In this document: in pieces, positions 47,292 through 56,748 of the stretch
Layout: every line of letters begins with the position of its first letter
Numbering within the stretch: position 1 is the first letter of the stretch
Origin: Streptomyces sp. TRM70350
Lineage (GTDB): Bacteria; Actinomycetota; Actinomycetes; Streptomycetales; Streptomycetaceae
Reading direction: 5' to 3'
Length of the DNA stretch: 64,000 nucleotides
Assembly (NCBI RefSeq): GCF_019219825.1
Contig: NZ_JAHUXH010000020.1
Location: 78,912-142,911 of the forward strand
Notes under the pieces: model-generated
What the model was told of the DNA's origin: nothing
What the model saw: only the letters and a program-made list of their open reading frames with translations
Databases searched by the model: none
Made by a program: the position numbers and the translations under genes

Positions 47292-47861
47292 ATGGAACCC
47301 GTCACGCTCACCACGGACCGCCTCGTCCTGCGCACGGTCGGCCCCCACGACACCGATGCCGTCTACGCCGCCGCCCAGGACCCCGACATCCAGCGCTGGA
47401 CCACGATCCCCTCGCCGTACCTCCGCGAGCACGCCGAGAGCTTCACGGAACAGCAGGTCCCGGAAGGCTGGGCCAACGCCTCGATGTTCACGTTCGGCGT
47501 ATTCCTCCCCGAGGGTGAGCTGGCGGGCATGCTGGGACTCACCATGCGGGCCCTGGGCGTGGCCGAGGTCGGCTTCTGGGCCACCAAGGAGCACCGCGGC
47601 AACGGCTACACCACCGAGGCCACCGTCACCGCCTGCCGCTGGGCCTTCGCCCAGTTGTCCGTCGACCGGGTCGAGTGGCGCGCGGAAGTGGGCAACAGCG
47701 CCTCCCGCGCGGTGGCGGAACGCGCCGGCTTCACCATCGAGGGCACCCTGCGCTCCGCGCTCAGCAACAAAGGGGTACGCCGGGACTGCTGGGTGGGTTC
47801 GCTCCTGCCGTCGGACCTGGGACTGCCGTCGGCGGCGCCCTACCTCCCGGCAAAGGACTAG
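47292..47861 (+). CDS. GNAT-family N-acetyltransferase (RimJ/RimL-like)
   Basis: 189 residues, ATG at 47292 (MEPVTLTTDRLVLRTVGPHDTDAVYAA). The acetyl-CoA-binding motif is WATKEHRGNGYTTEA, and NSASRAVAERAGF is the RimL-type helix. Proteins of this group acetylate N-terminal amines of ribosomal proteins or small amines. Frame extends upstream to 47211, but the strong TDRLVLR start supports 47292. Not in an operon with secA (divergent). Confidence 0.88.
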   Translation: MEPVTLTTDRLVLRTVGPHDTDAVYAAAQDPDIQRWTTIPSPYLREHAESFTEQQVPEGWANASMFTFGVFLPEGELAGMLGLTMRALGVAEVGFWATKEHRGNGYTTEATVTACRWAFAQLSVDRVEWRAEVGNSASRAVAERAGFTIEGTLRSALSNKGVRRDCWVGSLLPSDLGLPSAAPYLPAKD

Positions 47862-47914
47862 CGAAACCGCAGCTCACCCCGCAGTGTCAGTCCCACCCCC
47901 TATCGTTCGACGGC

Positions 47915-49114
47915 ATGACGACCGCGCGCCCCACCACGGACCTGTCCGCAGACGAAGCCCGCCGCATCGCCCTGCGGGCCCAGGGCTTCCTCGGCACGCC
48001 CAACCGCAGGGCCGGCGTCCGTGGCATCCTCCGCCACCTCGGCGCGATACAGCTCGACACCATCTCGGTCCTGGCCCGCTCCCACGAGCTCATCCCGTAC
48101 GCCCGGCTGGGCGCGGTCGGCCGCAAGACGGTCGAGAGCGCCTACTGGAAGCCTGCAGCCGTGGGCGCCCCTCCGGCACGACCTCACGCCTTCGAGTACT
48201 GGTCGCACGCCGCGTGCATCCTCCCCATCGAGGAGTGGCCCCACTTCGCCTTCCGCCGCCGCGCCTACCGCAGCCGCCCGCAGTGGAACCACGAGCTCCC
48301 GGACGGCACCTACGACCAGGTCATCAAGCAGCTCCGCACGGAGGGCCCCCTGACGGCCACGGAACTGGGCGGCGCCAAGCGCACCAGCGAGTGGTGGGAC
48401 TGGTCCGGCACGAAGGTCGCCGTGGAACGCGCCCTGATGTACGGCGAGGTGGTCTGCGTGGAGCGGCGCGGCTGGAAGCGTGTCTACGACCTCGCCGAAC
48501 GCGCCGTCCCCGAAGCCCTGCTGCACGACGAACTCGACGACACCGAATGCCTGCGCCGCCTGGTCCGCCTGGCCGGCCAGTCCCTCGGCGTCGGCACGCG
48601 CGCGGACATCGCCGACTACCACCGCCTCAGGGGCGAGCAGGTCGACGCGGTGATCGCCGAATCCGGCCTGGTCCCGGTCACGGTCGAGGGCTGGGGCAAG
48701 CCCGCCTGGGCGGACCCGGCCGCCCTGGAGACACCTCCGCGCGGCCGCCATCGCACCACACTGCTGTCCCCCTTCGACTCCCTCATCTGGGAGCGGGCCC
48801 GCACCGAGCGCATCTTCGGTTTCACCCACCGCCTGGAGGCCTATGTCCCCAAGCAGAAGCGGGTGTACGGCTACTTCGCGATGCCCGTCCTGTCCGGCGG
48901 CCACCTCGTGGGCCGCGTCGACCCAGCGCGCGAAGGCCGCACCCTCGTGGCCAGGCAGGTCACCCTGGACGGCCCGAAGGCGGTCCCGGCGGTGGTCCAG
49001 GCCCTGATCGAGGCGGCGAGCTGGGTGGACTGCACGAACGTGCGCGTGGAGCGGGTGGACGCGCCCGACCTGCGCGAGCCCCTCGCCCGGGAGCTCGCCC
49101 GCGCACTGGGCTGA
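47915..49114 (+). CDS. YcaQ/AlkZ-like DNA glycosylase (winged-helix HTH_42 family)
   Basis: 399 residues from ATG at 47915. The family winged-helix domains are evident (RRIALRAQGFLG, FEYWSHAACILPIEEW, LLSPFDSLIWERARTERIFGF). The catalytic motif is Gln46-Leu47-Asp48 in LGAIQLDTISVLARSH: the Q-phi-D form of YcaQ-like enzymes, rather than the Q-phi-Q form of AlkZ self-resistance enzymes. Family members excise bulky alkyl lesions and unhook interstrand crosslinks. It is 6 bp from the 3' end of the convergent response-regulator gene. Substrate specificity is inferred. Confidence 0.85.
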   Translation: MTTARPTTDLSADEARRIALRAQGFLGTPNRRAGVRGILRHLGAIQLDTISVLARSHELIPYARLGAVGRKTVESAYWKPAAVGAPPARPHAFEYWSHAACILPIEEWPHFAFRRRAYRSRPQWNHELPDGTYDQVIKQLRTEGPLTATELGGAKRTSEWWDWSGTKVAVERALMYGEVVCVERRGWKRVYDLAERAVPEALLHDELDDTECLRRLVRLAGQSLGVGTRADIADYHRLRGEQVDAVIAESGLVPVTVEGWGKPAWADPAALETPPRGRHRTTLLSPFDSLIWERARTERIFGFTHRLEAYVPKQKRVYGYFAMPVLSGGHLVGRVDPAREGRTLVARQVTLDGPKAVPAVVQALIEAASWVDCTNVRVERVDAPDLREPLARELARALG

Positions 49115-49120
49115 CGGGGA

Positions 49121-49867
49121 TCAGCGGATCTCGAGGATCTTCTCCCGCATCGCGTACACCACGGCCTCCATCCGGGAGTGCAGCTGCAGCTTCTCCAGGA
49201 TGTTGCGCACATGGTTCTTCACGGTGTTCTCGGAGATGAACAACTCCTTGGCGATGTCCCGGTTGTTCATCCCCGTGGCGACCAGCTTGAGCACTTCCAG
49301 CTCCCGGTCGGTCAGCCGCGGTGCGGGCACCAGCCGCCGCTCGTCCGTCCGCTGGATCATCGACTTGAACTCGGTGAGCAGTTTCGACGCCATGGACGGG
49401 CTGATCTGCGACTGCCCGTCGGCCACCGCGCGAATCGCCGTGGCCACCTCGTCCGTGGAGATCTCCTTGAGGAGATATCCGGTCGCCCCCGCCTTGATGG
49501 CGTCGTAGAGGTCCGCTTCCTCGTCGCTGATCGTCAGCATGATGATCTTGGCGCTGGGGGCGACCTCCTTGATGGAGGTGCACGCCTCGATCCCGCCTCG
49601 CTTCGGCATCCGTACGTCCATCAGGACGATGTCGGGCAGCAGGTCGGCGGCCTTCTCCACGGCTTCGGCCCCGTCGCCCGCCTCCCCGACGACCTGGATG
49701 TCCTCCTCGGCCGCGAGCACGATCTCCAGGCCACGGCGGAAGAGGGCGTGGTCGTCCACCACCAGGACACGAATCGGTTCCTGGCGTGAAGAACCCCCGT
49801 CCGGGCCCATGCCGACGACGCCGTCGTCGGCGTCCTCGTCATGCATCGGTCCGAAGCTGTCCGCCAT
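49121..49867 (-). CDS. Orphan NarL/FixJ-type response regulator
   Basis: 248 residues from ATG at 49867, with GGGGAGGAACG before it. Residues ~33-150 are the receiver domain (acidic pocket VVDDH, phospho-acceptor Asp84 in VLMDVRMP, conserved Lys in GYLLKE). LuxR-type helix-turn-helix at ~180-245 (LTDRELEVLKLVATGMNNRDIAKELFISENTVKNHVRNIL). The first 30 residues are an extra acidic tail. No histidine kinase is adjacent. It is an orphan regulator conserved near hpf in Streptomyces; its signal is unknown. Confidence 0.92.
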   Translation of the reverse strand: MADSFGPMHDEDADDGVVGMGPDGGSSRQEPIRVLVVDDHALFRRGLEIVLAAEEDIQVVGEAGDGAEAVEKAADLLPDIVLMDVRMPKRGGIEACTSIKEVAPSAKIIMLTISDEEADLYDAIKAGATGYLLKEISTDEVATAIRAVADGQSQISPSMASKLLTEFKSMIQRTDERRLVPAPRLTDRELEVLKLVATGMNNRDIAKELFISENTVKNHVRNILEKLQLHSRMEAVVYAMREKILEIR

Positions 49868-50010
49868 CGTTCCTCCCCCTGAAGGCTGTGGCCTGTGGTC
49901 CTGTGCCATCGCCAACCCAAGGCAACGGCCCACCGGTTGAGCCGTTGCGGCCATGATTCCATGCCCGGACGACACTCCGGTGACGAAGCGGTGGGTGAAG
50001 TGGTCGCACA

Positions 50011-50051
50011 CGGGTGCCCCTGGGAGCGCACACGCACTCCAGGGGCACCCG
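50011..50051. terminator. Terminator of hpf
   Basis: A 13-bp stem (50011-50023 with 50039-50051) with the loop closed by GAGCGCACACGCACT lies 23 bp downstream of the hpf stop on the minus strand. Confidence 0.8.
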
Positions 50052-50074
50052 AATCAGCTGTCGTCCGGAACAGG

Positions 50075-50767
50075 TCAGCCGCCCAGCGGACCGCCCGCCT
50101 CAGCAGAGGGCGCCTGAGTGACCATCGTGTCCGTCCTGAGGTGAATCACGCCGTAGTCGTACGCGTGCCGCCGGTAGACGACACTCGGTTCCTTCGTCTC
50201 GGAGTCGACGAACAGGTAGAAGTCGTGCCCGACCAGCTCCATCTCGTAGAGCGCCTGGTCGAGGGTCATGGGTGCTGCGACGTGGGTCTTCTCACGGACC
50301 ACGAGGGGGCCTTCGCCCTGCACTTCCAGCGAGCCGATCTTCTTCGTGGGCACCCCCTCAGGCTCGTCCGCCTGGAAGGCGCTGCCGTTGCCGTTGAGTG
50401 TCGCCGCACCCGGAACGTGGTCCGGGACCTCCGCTGCCGTCAGCCGGCGCACACCCCGGCGCGTGTGACGCTTGTCGTGCTGCCTGCGCAGCCGGGCATC
50501 CAGCTTCTCCGCGGCCAGGTCGAGTGCCACGTACGGGTCGCTGGCCGCTGCCTCCGCCCGGATCACCGGACCGCGGGAGCGGAGCGTGATCTCCACCCGG
50601 TCGCAACGGTCGGCCTGTCGGGGGTTGGGCTCCTTGGACACCTCGACGTCGAGGCTGATCACCTTGCCATCGAGCTTCTGGATCTTGTCCAGCTTCAGCT
50701 TCTCGGCCACGTGCTTGCGGAACCGCTCGGGCACCTCGGTCTTGCGGCCCTTGACGACGATGTCCAC
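50075..50767 (-). CDS. hpf: Long-form ribosome hibernation promoting factor
   Basis: 230 residues from GTG at 50767 (VDIVVKGRKTEVPERFRKHVAEKLKLDK), with CGGAG upstream. The N-terminal S30AE domain (1-105) binds the ribosomal decoding region; after a variable linker, the C-terminal domain (~170-228) with MTLDQALYEMELVGHDFYLFVDSETKEPSVVYRRHAYDYGVI mediates dimerisation of 100S ribosomes. The C-terminal domain is typical of long-form HPF. The longer frame to 50986 does not start with a recognisable protein. Confidence 0.94.
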   Translation of the reverse strand: MDIVVKGRKTEVPERFRKHVAEKLKLDKIQKLDGKVISLDVEVSKEPNPRQADRCDRVEITLRSRGPVIRAEAAASDPYVALDLAAEKLDARLRRQHDKRHTRRGVRRLTAAEVPDHVPGAATLNGNGSAFQADEPEGVPTKKIGSLEVQGEGPLVVREKTHVAAPMTLDQALYEMELVGHDFYLFVDSETKEPSVVYRRHAYDYGVIHLRTDTMVTQAPSAEAGGPLGG

Positions 50768-51081
50768 GCAGAACTCCGTTCCCGGATCGCTCCGCTTCAC
50801 TGGCGGAGCATCTCCCTTGTGCACCAGGTCCCGGTGAACCCCGGAACCTCGGACTCGGCGACGTCCACCTCCTCCCCCATGGGCAAGATCTCCACCCAGC
50901 CGGCCGGGGTGATTACGCAAAACCCATGGCACGGCATTCGGATAAGCGAGGTGTGGCCTGCGGCTTTCCCTCACAACCCCGAACATATCTCGCCCGGACG
51001 GATGTCGTCACCCTCTACTGCCGCGTACCTCCGTTCCGGTGAATTGGCCCTCTCGTCACCTGCAACGATGCGGCTTCGCAG
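50768..51081. other. 314-bp region between hpf and comF (same strand)
   Basis: Upstream of hpf on the minus strand; more mixed in composition and without long coding bias. It should carry the hpf promoter, which is usually stress-controlled. I could not assign a particular sigma-factor site. Confidence 0.4.
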
Positions 51082-51954
51082 TCAGTTCCGGTTTATTTCG
51101 AAAGAATCCGGCGGCGCCGCGATCACCGCAGCGCAGATCACGTCACGGGCACTGTTCGCCTTTCCCGGCACGGCCCCCTCACGGACCGTGCTCCCTTCCA
51201 CTGATCCCGTCATCCGTTCCCCTGTCCTTTCCCCACTGACTCCCGTGTACACAGCCGTCACCACATCTCCGCTGGTCGCTAAGGCCGCACCCCTGTAACC
51301 AGCCGTTTCCTCCGCCAACGCCACCCGGAGGGCCCGCGCCGCCTCTGTCAGGGACGCGCCCGTCGTCATCAGGTCGTCCACCAGCACCACGGAACCCGCG
51401 TGCAACAGCCCGGCGCCACCGGCGGTCACCGACAGGGCGCCCGCGAGGTTCTCCAGCCTCTGCCGGGCGTCGAGCCCCGACTGGTCGGCGACCGGCCGCT
51501 GCTGCCGCAGGACCGAGAGCACGCGCGCCGGCGTCCCCGTGCGGCGCAACTCGGCCGCCGCCGCGAGAGCGATCCGCCGGGCCGGATCATGCCCCCGCGC
51601 CCGGACCGCCCCACGCCCCGATGGCACGGGAACGAGCAGCAGCGGCACTCTCTTCAGCGCCCCGTTCAGCCCCGCCCGCACAGCTCCCGCGAGAGCCACG
51701 CCGAGCGGCCGGGCAAGCGGCAGCGCACCCCGCTCCTTGTGCGCCAGCAGCACGGCCCGCACCTCGTCCGCGTACGGCGCCGCCGCGTACACGACCGGCA
51801 GTCCGCGCGGCTCCGGCACCGGTCGCACCCGGCGTGGTACGGCCCCGCTCAGCGCGGCACGGCACTGTGGGCAGAGCACTGTGCGAGGCCTGCCGCAGCC
51901 TCCGCACTCGGCCGGCAGCACCAGGTCGGTGAGGTCCTGCCACCACCCCCGCAT
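51082..51954 (-). CDS. comF: ComF-family phosphoribosyltransferase-like protein
   Basis: 290 residues from ATG at 51954 (MRGWWQDLTDLVLPAECGGCGRP). An N-terminal zinc-finger-like CxxC...CxxC (CGGCGRPRTVLCPQC) is followed by a type I phosphoribosyltransferase fold with the PRPP motif VVLVDDLMTTGASL. Homologs take part in DNA uptake in naturally competent bacteria; in Streptomyces the role is unclear. It follows lpqB on the same strand with a 144-bp gap. The last ~45 residues (SVEGSTVREGAV...SFEINRN) extend beyond the typical end. Confidence 0.9.
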   Translation of the reverse strand: MRGWWQDLTDLVLPAECGGCGRPRTVLCPQCRAALSGAVPRRVRPVPEPRGLPVVYAAAPYADEVRAVLLAHKERGALPLARPLGVALAGAVRAGLNGALKRVPLLLVPVPSGRGAVRARGHDPARRIALAAAAELRRTGTPARVLSVLRQQRPVADQSGLDARQRLENLAGALSVTAGGAGLLHAGSVVLVDDLMTTGASLTEAARALRVALAEETAGYRGAALATSGDVVTAVYTGVSGERTGERMTGSVEGSTVREGAVPGKANSARDVICAAVIAAPPDSFEINRN

Positions 51955-52098
51955 GCCCACCACTGTGCCAACGCCCGCGGCGCCCCACCACCCCTGTGGA
52001 AAACCACCTGTGGAAAACTCCAGGCAGGCCCATGCCAAGCAGAAACGGCATGCGGTGCCGAGCCCCCGACGAACAGCAACGAGCGGACGAACCGGCCC

Positions 52099-53937
52099 TC
52101 ACCCCGGATAAACCGGCGCCGACCCGTCCTTCACCACCGTCTGCCACTGCGCCCCGTCCGGCAGCCGCACGATCCCGTCCACCGAGTACGCCACCAGCGG
52201 CAACTGGTCGTCCTCGGAAGCGGCGATCTCCTTCACCCCGGTCAGCGCGTCGGGCGCCGGCACTTCCGGCGTGGACCCGTCGACCTGGACGTACCGCATC
52301 TGCTGCACGCCCCCCTCCTCGCGCCCGACCGCCACGAGCCGGCCGTCACCGGCCCAGGACATGGTGGTGACCTCCTCCAACTGCGGAGCGGCGGACCGCA
52401 GTTCGAGAACCGAGGCCTCCGGCTTCCCGGTCACCTGATCCTTGTCGCTCCGCTCGATGCGGCCGATCTGCAGGGACTGCTTGCCGTCCTTCTCCATGAT
52501 CAGCGCGATCCGTACGCCGTCGGCCGCGACCCGCACGGACTGGATCCGCCCGTCAAGCCGCGGAATCCGCACCTCCAGCGGCTCGTCCTTGCCCTCGGGG
52601 AGCATGAGCAGCCGCGGGTCGTCCGGGTTGCGGTCGGCCACCCACAGGTCGCCCCGCGCATCCCAACTGGGCGTGGTCAGCCGGTCCTTCTCCGTCCGGC
52701 CCGTGCTGCTCACCACCGGCTCCCCGAGCGAACCACCCGACGCGAGCGACCCGACGTACAACGCCTTGCCGTCCAGGGCGACCCCGGCCGCGGTGTGCTC
52801 GTCCCGCGACACCGCCGCCGAGCGCAACGCCCGCACGCCCTCACCCAGTTCCCCCGGCACCGGTTCGGCCTTCGCGCTCCGGCTGCCGGCCGGAATCCGT
52901 ACGAGCCGGTTCTCACCGTCGACGAAGTACAGGTAGTCGGCGCCCCTGGCCGACCCGCGCGCGGCAACCGCAGCCGCCCCGTCTTCGTTGAGCACGCACA
53001 GCTGCGCGCCGCCCGCCTCCAGTTCGACCTCGTCCACCGCGGGCGTGAGGTTCTGCAGGGTGAACAGCAGCTGGGCGGCCATCTCGTTGCACTTGGCCGG
53101 CCCGACCCGGGTGGCCTTGTTGTTCAACGGCACGGTCAGCCGGTTCTGGTCGTCGGGTGTCAGCTCGCTGACGCCCTTCTGCAGTGCCGTACCGGTGGGG
53201 AAGCTCGACCTGACCACGGGCCCCAGCCAGGTCGTCGGCCCGTGGAGCAGGGAGCGCACCATGTGTGTCATCGGGTCCACGCGCCGGCGCACATACACGG
53301 GGTCGGCGACCGCCGCCGGCTGCGAGGACGCACCCACCGCGGAGTCCACGGCGAAGTAGTACTTGTTGACGGACATGTAGTTGCGCTGGAAGTCCGACTG
53401 GCCCATGACGACGCCCTGCGGCAGCCCGTCGATGCGCCACTGCCCGCTCTTCTTGTCGCGCGTGAGGTGCACCTGCTTGCTGTAGGAGCCCTCGGTCGGC
53501 GTGTACGACTGCTGCGCGTCGACCACGGCGACCTTGGTGCCCGTGAGCGTGAACGAGAAGTCGAACCCGTCCTCCCGGGTCCCCCGGGAGGCGGCCTGGG
53601 TGTCCGGCCCGTCCGCGAGCACCGTGGTGGACACCTCCGGCTGCCACGTCTTCGCGGCCGCCGCCGTCAGATACTGCTTCGCCGTCGCATAGCGCGGATC
53701 ATCGCTGGTCAGCGCCTCCAGAAAGCCCTGCACGATCTCCGACGGCGGTGCGTCCTCACGCGGCGGCATGGGAAAGACCCGCACCTGCGTGTCCTGGCGC
53801 GGCGTCGACTCCACGCCGCGCAGGTCCCCACTGTCGGGCATCGAGGCACACCCCGCCAGCAGTACGGCGCCACACGCGACGTACGCCACCGCGCGCCCCG
53901 GCGTGCGCCGGGCGCCCCCTTCGCGGTCAGCGACCAC
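52099..53937 (-). CDS. lpqB: Lipoprotein LpqB (MtrAB accessory)
   Basis: 612 residues from GTG at 53937 (VVADREGGARRTPGRAV), overlapping the end of mtrB by 11 bp. The lipobox VLLAGC places the lipidated Cys at 30. It has GerMN-like and beta-propeller-like segments (KYYFAVDSAV, DYLYFVDGENRLVRIP, then repeats with WDARGDLWVADRNPDD). In mycobacteria and Streptomyces LpqB works with the MtrAB two-component system and affects sensing and cell-wall processes. It is the third gene of the mtrA-mtrB-lpqB operon. Confidence 0.94.
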   Translation of the reverse strand: MVADREGGARRTPGRAVAYVACGAVLLAGCASMPDSGDLRGVESTPRQDTQVRVFPMPPREDAPPSEIVQGFLEALTSDDPRYATAKQYLTAAAAKTWQPEVSTTVLADGPDTQAASRGTREDGFDFSFTLTGTKVAVVDAQQSYTPTEGSYSKQVHLTRDKKSGQWRIDGLPQGVVMGQSDFQRNYMSVNKYYFAVDSAVGASSQPAAVADPVYVRRRVDPMTHMVRSLLHGPTTWLGPVVRSSFPTGTALQKGVSELTPDDQNRLTVPLNNKATRVGPAKCNEMAAQLLFTLQNLTPAVDEVELEAGGAQLCVLNEDGAAAVAARGSARGADYLYFVDGENRLVRIPAGSRSAKAEPVPGELGEGVRALRSAAVSRDEHTAAGVALDGKALYVGSLASGGSLGEPVVSSTGRTEKDRLTTPSWDARGDLWVADRNPDDPRLLMLPEGKDEPLEVRIPRLDGRIQSVRVAADGVRIALIMEKDGKQSLQIGRIERSDKDQVTGKPEASVLELRSAAPQLEEVTTMSWAGDGRLVAVGREEGGVQQMRYVQVDGSTPEVPAPDALTGVKEIAASEDDQLPLVAYSVDGIVRLPDGAQWQTVVKDGSAPVYPG

Positions 53938-56002
53938 GAAATGCCTCCCCTTGGTCGTTCGACTCCTGCGACCCGGCGTCCGTGGAACCGGTCGAGGCCG
54001 TACTGCGCGCCGCTTCCACGACCGGCTGCTCCACCTGCCGCCGCGCCCCTCCCGCGGGCCGGGGCACCACGCGCGCGCCGTTGCCGGGCAGCGCCGTCGG
54101 ATCGGCCGTCGGGGCCACCGCGGCCAGCCGGTGGGCGATCGGGTCCCGCGTCGGCACCTGGCCGCCGCCCGTCTGCTGGGCCGGCACGGTCGCGGTCTTC
54201 TCCCCGCCGCCGCGCGGCAGCCCGGCGTCGTTGAGGCCACGGTTGCGCCGCGAATCCTTCGGCTCCAGCGGTATCGGTGAGCCCCTGAGCGGCTCGTCCG
54301 CGGTCCGCGGCAACGTCAGCCGGAACTGCGAGCCACCACCCGGCTCACCCCACGCCTGCAGCCATCCGCCGTGCAGCCGCGCGTCCTCCAGGGCGATGGA
54401 CAACCCGAGGCCCGTACCGCCCGTCGTACGCGCGCGTGCCGGGTCGGCCCGCCAGAAGCGGTTGAAGACACGGGTCGCCTCCCCGGGCTTGAGCCCGACG
54501 CCGTAGTCGCGCACCGCGACCGCGACCGCACCGCCCGCCGCGGCGAGCTTGACGACGACGTCCTTGCCCTCGCCGTGCTCGACGGCGTTGACGACCAGGT
54601 TGCGCAGCACCCGCTCCACCCGCCGGGCGTCGGCCTCGGCGACCACGGGCTGCTGGTCACCCACGACGCGTATCTGCGTGCCCTTGCGCTCGGCGAGCGG
54701 CTCGGCCCCGCTGACCACCCGCCGTACGACCTCCCTGAGGTCTATCGGCTCGGCCTCCAGCGCCGCCGCCCCCGCGTCGAAGCGGCTGATCTCCAGCAGG
54801 TCCGACAGCAGTGACTCGAACCGGTCCAGCTGGTCGGCGAGCAGCTCCGCCGACCGCGCGGTCACCGGGTCGAAGTCCTCCCGCGCCTCATGGATGACGT
54901 CAGCGGCCATCCGTACGGTCGTCAGCGGCGTCCGCAGCTCGTGCGACACGTCCGACACGAACCGCCGCTGCATCCGTGACAGGTCCTCCAGCTGGTTGAT
55001 CTTCTGCTGGAGGTTCTGCGCCATCTTGTTGAAGGCCTCACCGAGCCGCGCGATGTCGTCCTCGCCGGTGACCTTCATCCGCTCCTGCAGCCGCCCCGCG
55101 GACAACCGCTCGGCGATCCCGGCCGCCATCCGCACCGGCGTCACGACCTGCCGCACCACCAGCCAGGCGATGGCCCCGAGGAGTACGACGACGAAGAGAC
55201 CGGCCGTCGCAAGGGTCCCCTTGACCAGGCTCAGCGACTTCTCCTCCTGCGTGAGCGGGAAGAGGTAGTACAGCTGGTAGGGGTCACCGTTGGGGTCGTT
55301 GACCTCCTTGCCGATGACCAGGGCCGGCTGGGAGCCCTTGTCGCCGCTGTAGATGATGCGGGTGTAGCTCTGCGCGGCCGTCGTACTGCTGTTGACCCGC
55401 GCGCGCAGATCCTCCGGCACGCTCTCGTTGGGGTCGACGCCACCGGAGGCACGCGGGCCGCGACCGCTGCCGCTGTTGTCCCCCGCGGGCAGTGTCACCA
55501 CGTCGAAGGCGCCCTGACCACCGCTGGAGAGCGAGGAGACCAGGTCACTCATCCACTGGATGACGTTTTGCGAGGAGCGCCCGTCCACCGCCGTCGGGTC
55601 GTCCGCGGTGCCGCTCGCCGCCTCGTCGGCCCGCTGCTTGGCCACCGCGAACCCACCCGTGGCCTGACTCTGCGACGCCTTCACCTTGGCGTCCAGCAGG
55701 CCGTTGCGCACCTGCCCGATGACCACGAAGCCGAGCAGCAGCACGACCCCCAGCGACATCAGCAGGGTCGTGACCACGACCCTGAGCTGGATGTTGCGCC
55801 GCCACAGCCGCATGACGGGCAGCAGCGGACGCCGCACCCAGCGCATGAACAGCCGAAGGACCGGGCTGCCCTGGACTCCGCCCTGGAGCAGCCCGCTCTC
55901 CAGGAATCGTCCCCAGCGGGAGCCCGCCGCCTTCCGGCCGACAGGCCGCCCCGCGCGGGCCCCGGACCTGCCGGGCGCCGAAGCGGCACTGTCCCCCGAC
56001 AT
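53927..56002 (-). CDS. mtrB: Sensor histidine kinase MtrB
   Basis: 691 residues from ATG at 56002, one base from the mtrA stop. A basic N-terminal region and first helix (RVVVTTLLMSLGVVLLLGFVVI, ~85-106), an extracellular sensor domain (~110-265), a second helix (LATAGLFVVVLLGAIAWLVV), HAMP (VRMAAGIAERLSAGRLQERM), phospho-acceptor His in FVSDVSHELRTPLT, and ATPase boxes NAVEHGEG and TGGTGLGLSIA. It phosphorylates MtrA. A long Pro/Thr-rich C-terminal tail follows the kinase core (~600-691), poorly conserved. Confidence 0.95.
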   Translation of the reverse strand: MSGDSAASAPGRSGARAGRPVGRKAAGSRWGRFLESGLLQGGVQGSPVLRLFMRWVRRPLLPVMRLWRRNIQLRVVVTTLLMSLGVVLLLGFVVIGQVRNGLLDAKVKASQSQATGGFAVAKQRADEAASGTADDPTAVDGRSSQNVIQWMSDLVSSLSSGGQGAFDVVTLPAGDNSGSGRGPRASGGVDPNESVPEDLRARVNSSTTAAQSYTRIIYSGDKGSQPALVIGKEVNDPNGDPYQLYYLFPLTQEEKSLSLVKGTLATAGLFVVVLLGAIAWLVVRQVVTPVRMAAGIAERLSAGRLQERMKVTGEDDIARLGEAFNKMAQNLQQKINQLEDLSRMQRRFVSDVSHELRTPLTTVRMAADVIHEAREDFDPVTARSAELLADQLDRFESLLSDLLEISRFDAGAAALEAEPIDLREVVRRVVSGAEPLAERKGTQIRVVGDQQPVVAEADARRVERVLRNLVVNAVEHGEGKDVVVKLAAAGGAVAVAVRDYGVGLKPGEATRVFNRFWRADPARARTTGGTGLGLSIALEDARLHGGWLQAWGEPGGGSQFRLTLPRTADEPLRGSPIPLEPKDSRRNRGLNDAGLPRGGGEKTATVPAQQTGGGQVPTRDPIAHRLAAVAPTADPTALPGNGARVVPRPAGGARRQVEQPVVEAARSTASTGSTDAGSQESNDQGEAFRGR

Positions 56003-56003
56003 G

Positions 56004-56693
56004 TCAGCTCGGCCCGGCCTTGTAACCGACACCACGGACGGTCACCACGATCTCCGGCCGCTCCGGGTCCTTCTCGACCTTGGAGCGCAGCCGCTGCACA
56101 TGGACATTGACCAGCCGGGTGTCCGCCGCGTGCCGGTAGCCCCACACCTGCTCCAGGAGCACCTCGCGGGTGAACACCTGCCACGGCTTGCGGGCCAGCG
56201 CCACCAGCAGGTCGAACTCCAGCGGCGTCAGCGCGATCGACTGCCCGTCCCGCTTCACGGAGTGCCCCGCCACGTCGATGACCAGGTCACCGATGGCGAG
56301 CTGCTCCGGCGCGGGCTCCTCCGACCGGCGCAGCCGCGCCCGGATCCGCGCCACGAGCTCCTTGGGCTTGAACGGCTTGACGATGTAGTCGTCGGCTCCG
56401 GACTCGAGCCCCACGACGACGTCGACGGTGTCGCTCTTCGCGGTGAGCATCACGATCGGCACCCCGGACTCCCCCCGGATCAGCCGGCACACCTCGATGC
56501 CGTCCCTCCCGGGCAGCATCAGGTCGAGCAGCACCAGATCCGGCTTGGTCTCCCGGAACGCGGCCAGCGCCTTGTCGCCGTCGGCTACGAAAGACGGCTC
56601 AAAACCTTCACCACGCAGCACAATGCCGAGCATCTCGGCCAGTGCGGTGTCGTCGTCGACGACGAGGACTCGTCCCTTCATAAACGACATCAT
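56004..56693 (-). CDS. mtrA: Response regulator MtrA (OmpR family)
   Basis: 229 residues from ATG at 56693 (MMSFMKGRVLVVDDDTALAEML); ATGs at codons 2 and 5 are possible. Receiver domain with phospho-acceptor Asp57 (LVLLDLMLPG) and Lys in IVKPF; OmpR winged helix at ~135-229 (FTREVLLEQVWGYRH, then RLRSKVEKDPERPEIVVTVRGVGYK). MtrA is a global regulator of cell division, wall and development in actinobacteria. A perfect palindrome 40-55 bp before the ATG (56733-56748) may be an autoregulatory site. Confidence 0.96.
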   Translation of the reverse strand: MMSFMKGRVLVVDDDTALAEMLGIVLRGEGFEPSFVADGDKALAAFRETKPDLVLLDLMLPGRDGIEVCRLIRGESGVPIVMLTAKSDTVDVVVGLESGADDYIVKPFKPKELVARIRARLRRSEEPAPEQLAIGDLVIDVAGHSVKRDGQSIALTPLEFDLLVALARKPWQVFTREVLLEQVWGYRHAADTRLVNVHVQRLRSKVEKDPERPEIVVTVRGVGYKAGPS

Positions 56694-56732
56694 CCCATTC
56701 TCATAACAGTGAAGGCGGCGCAGGTGAGCAGG

Positions 56733-56748
56733 GTCACTGGCCAGTGAC
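56733..56748. promoter_or_regulatory. 16-bp palindrome upstream of mtrA (candidate MtrA site)
   Basis: GTCACTGGCCAGTGAC is perfectly palindromic. A further GTCAC occurs at 56763-56767. MtrA and related OmpR regulators bind paired GTNAC-like motifs, so self-regulation is plausible but unproven. Confidence 0.5.
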
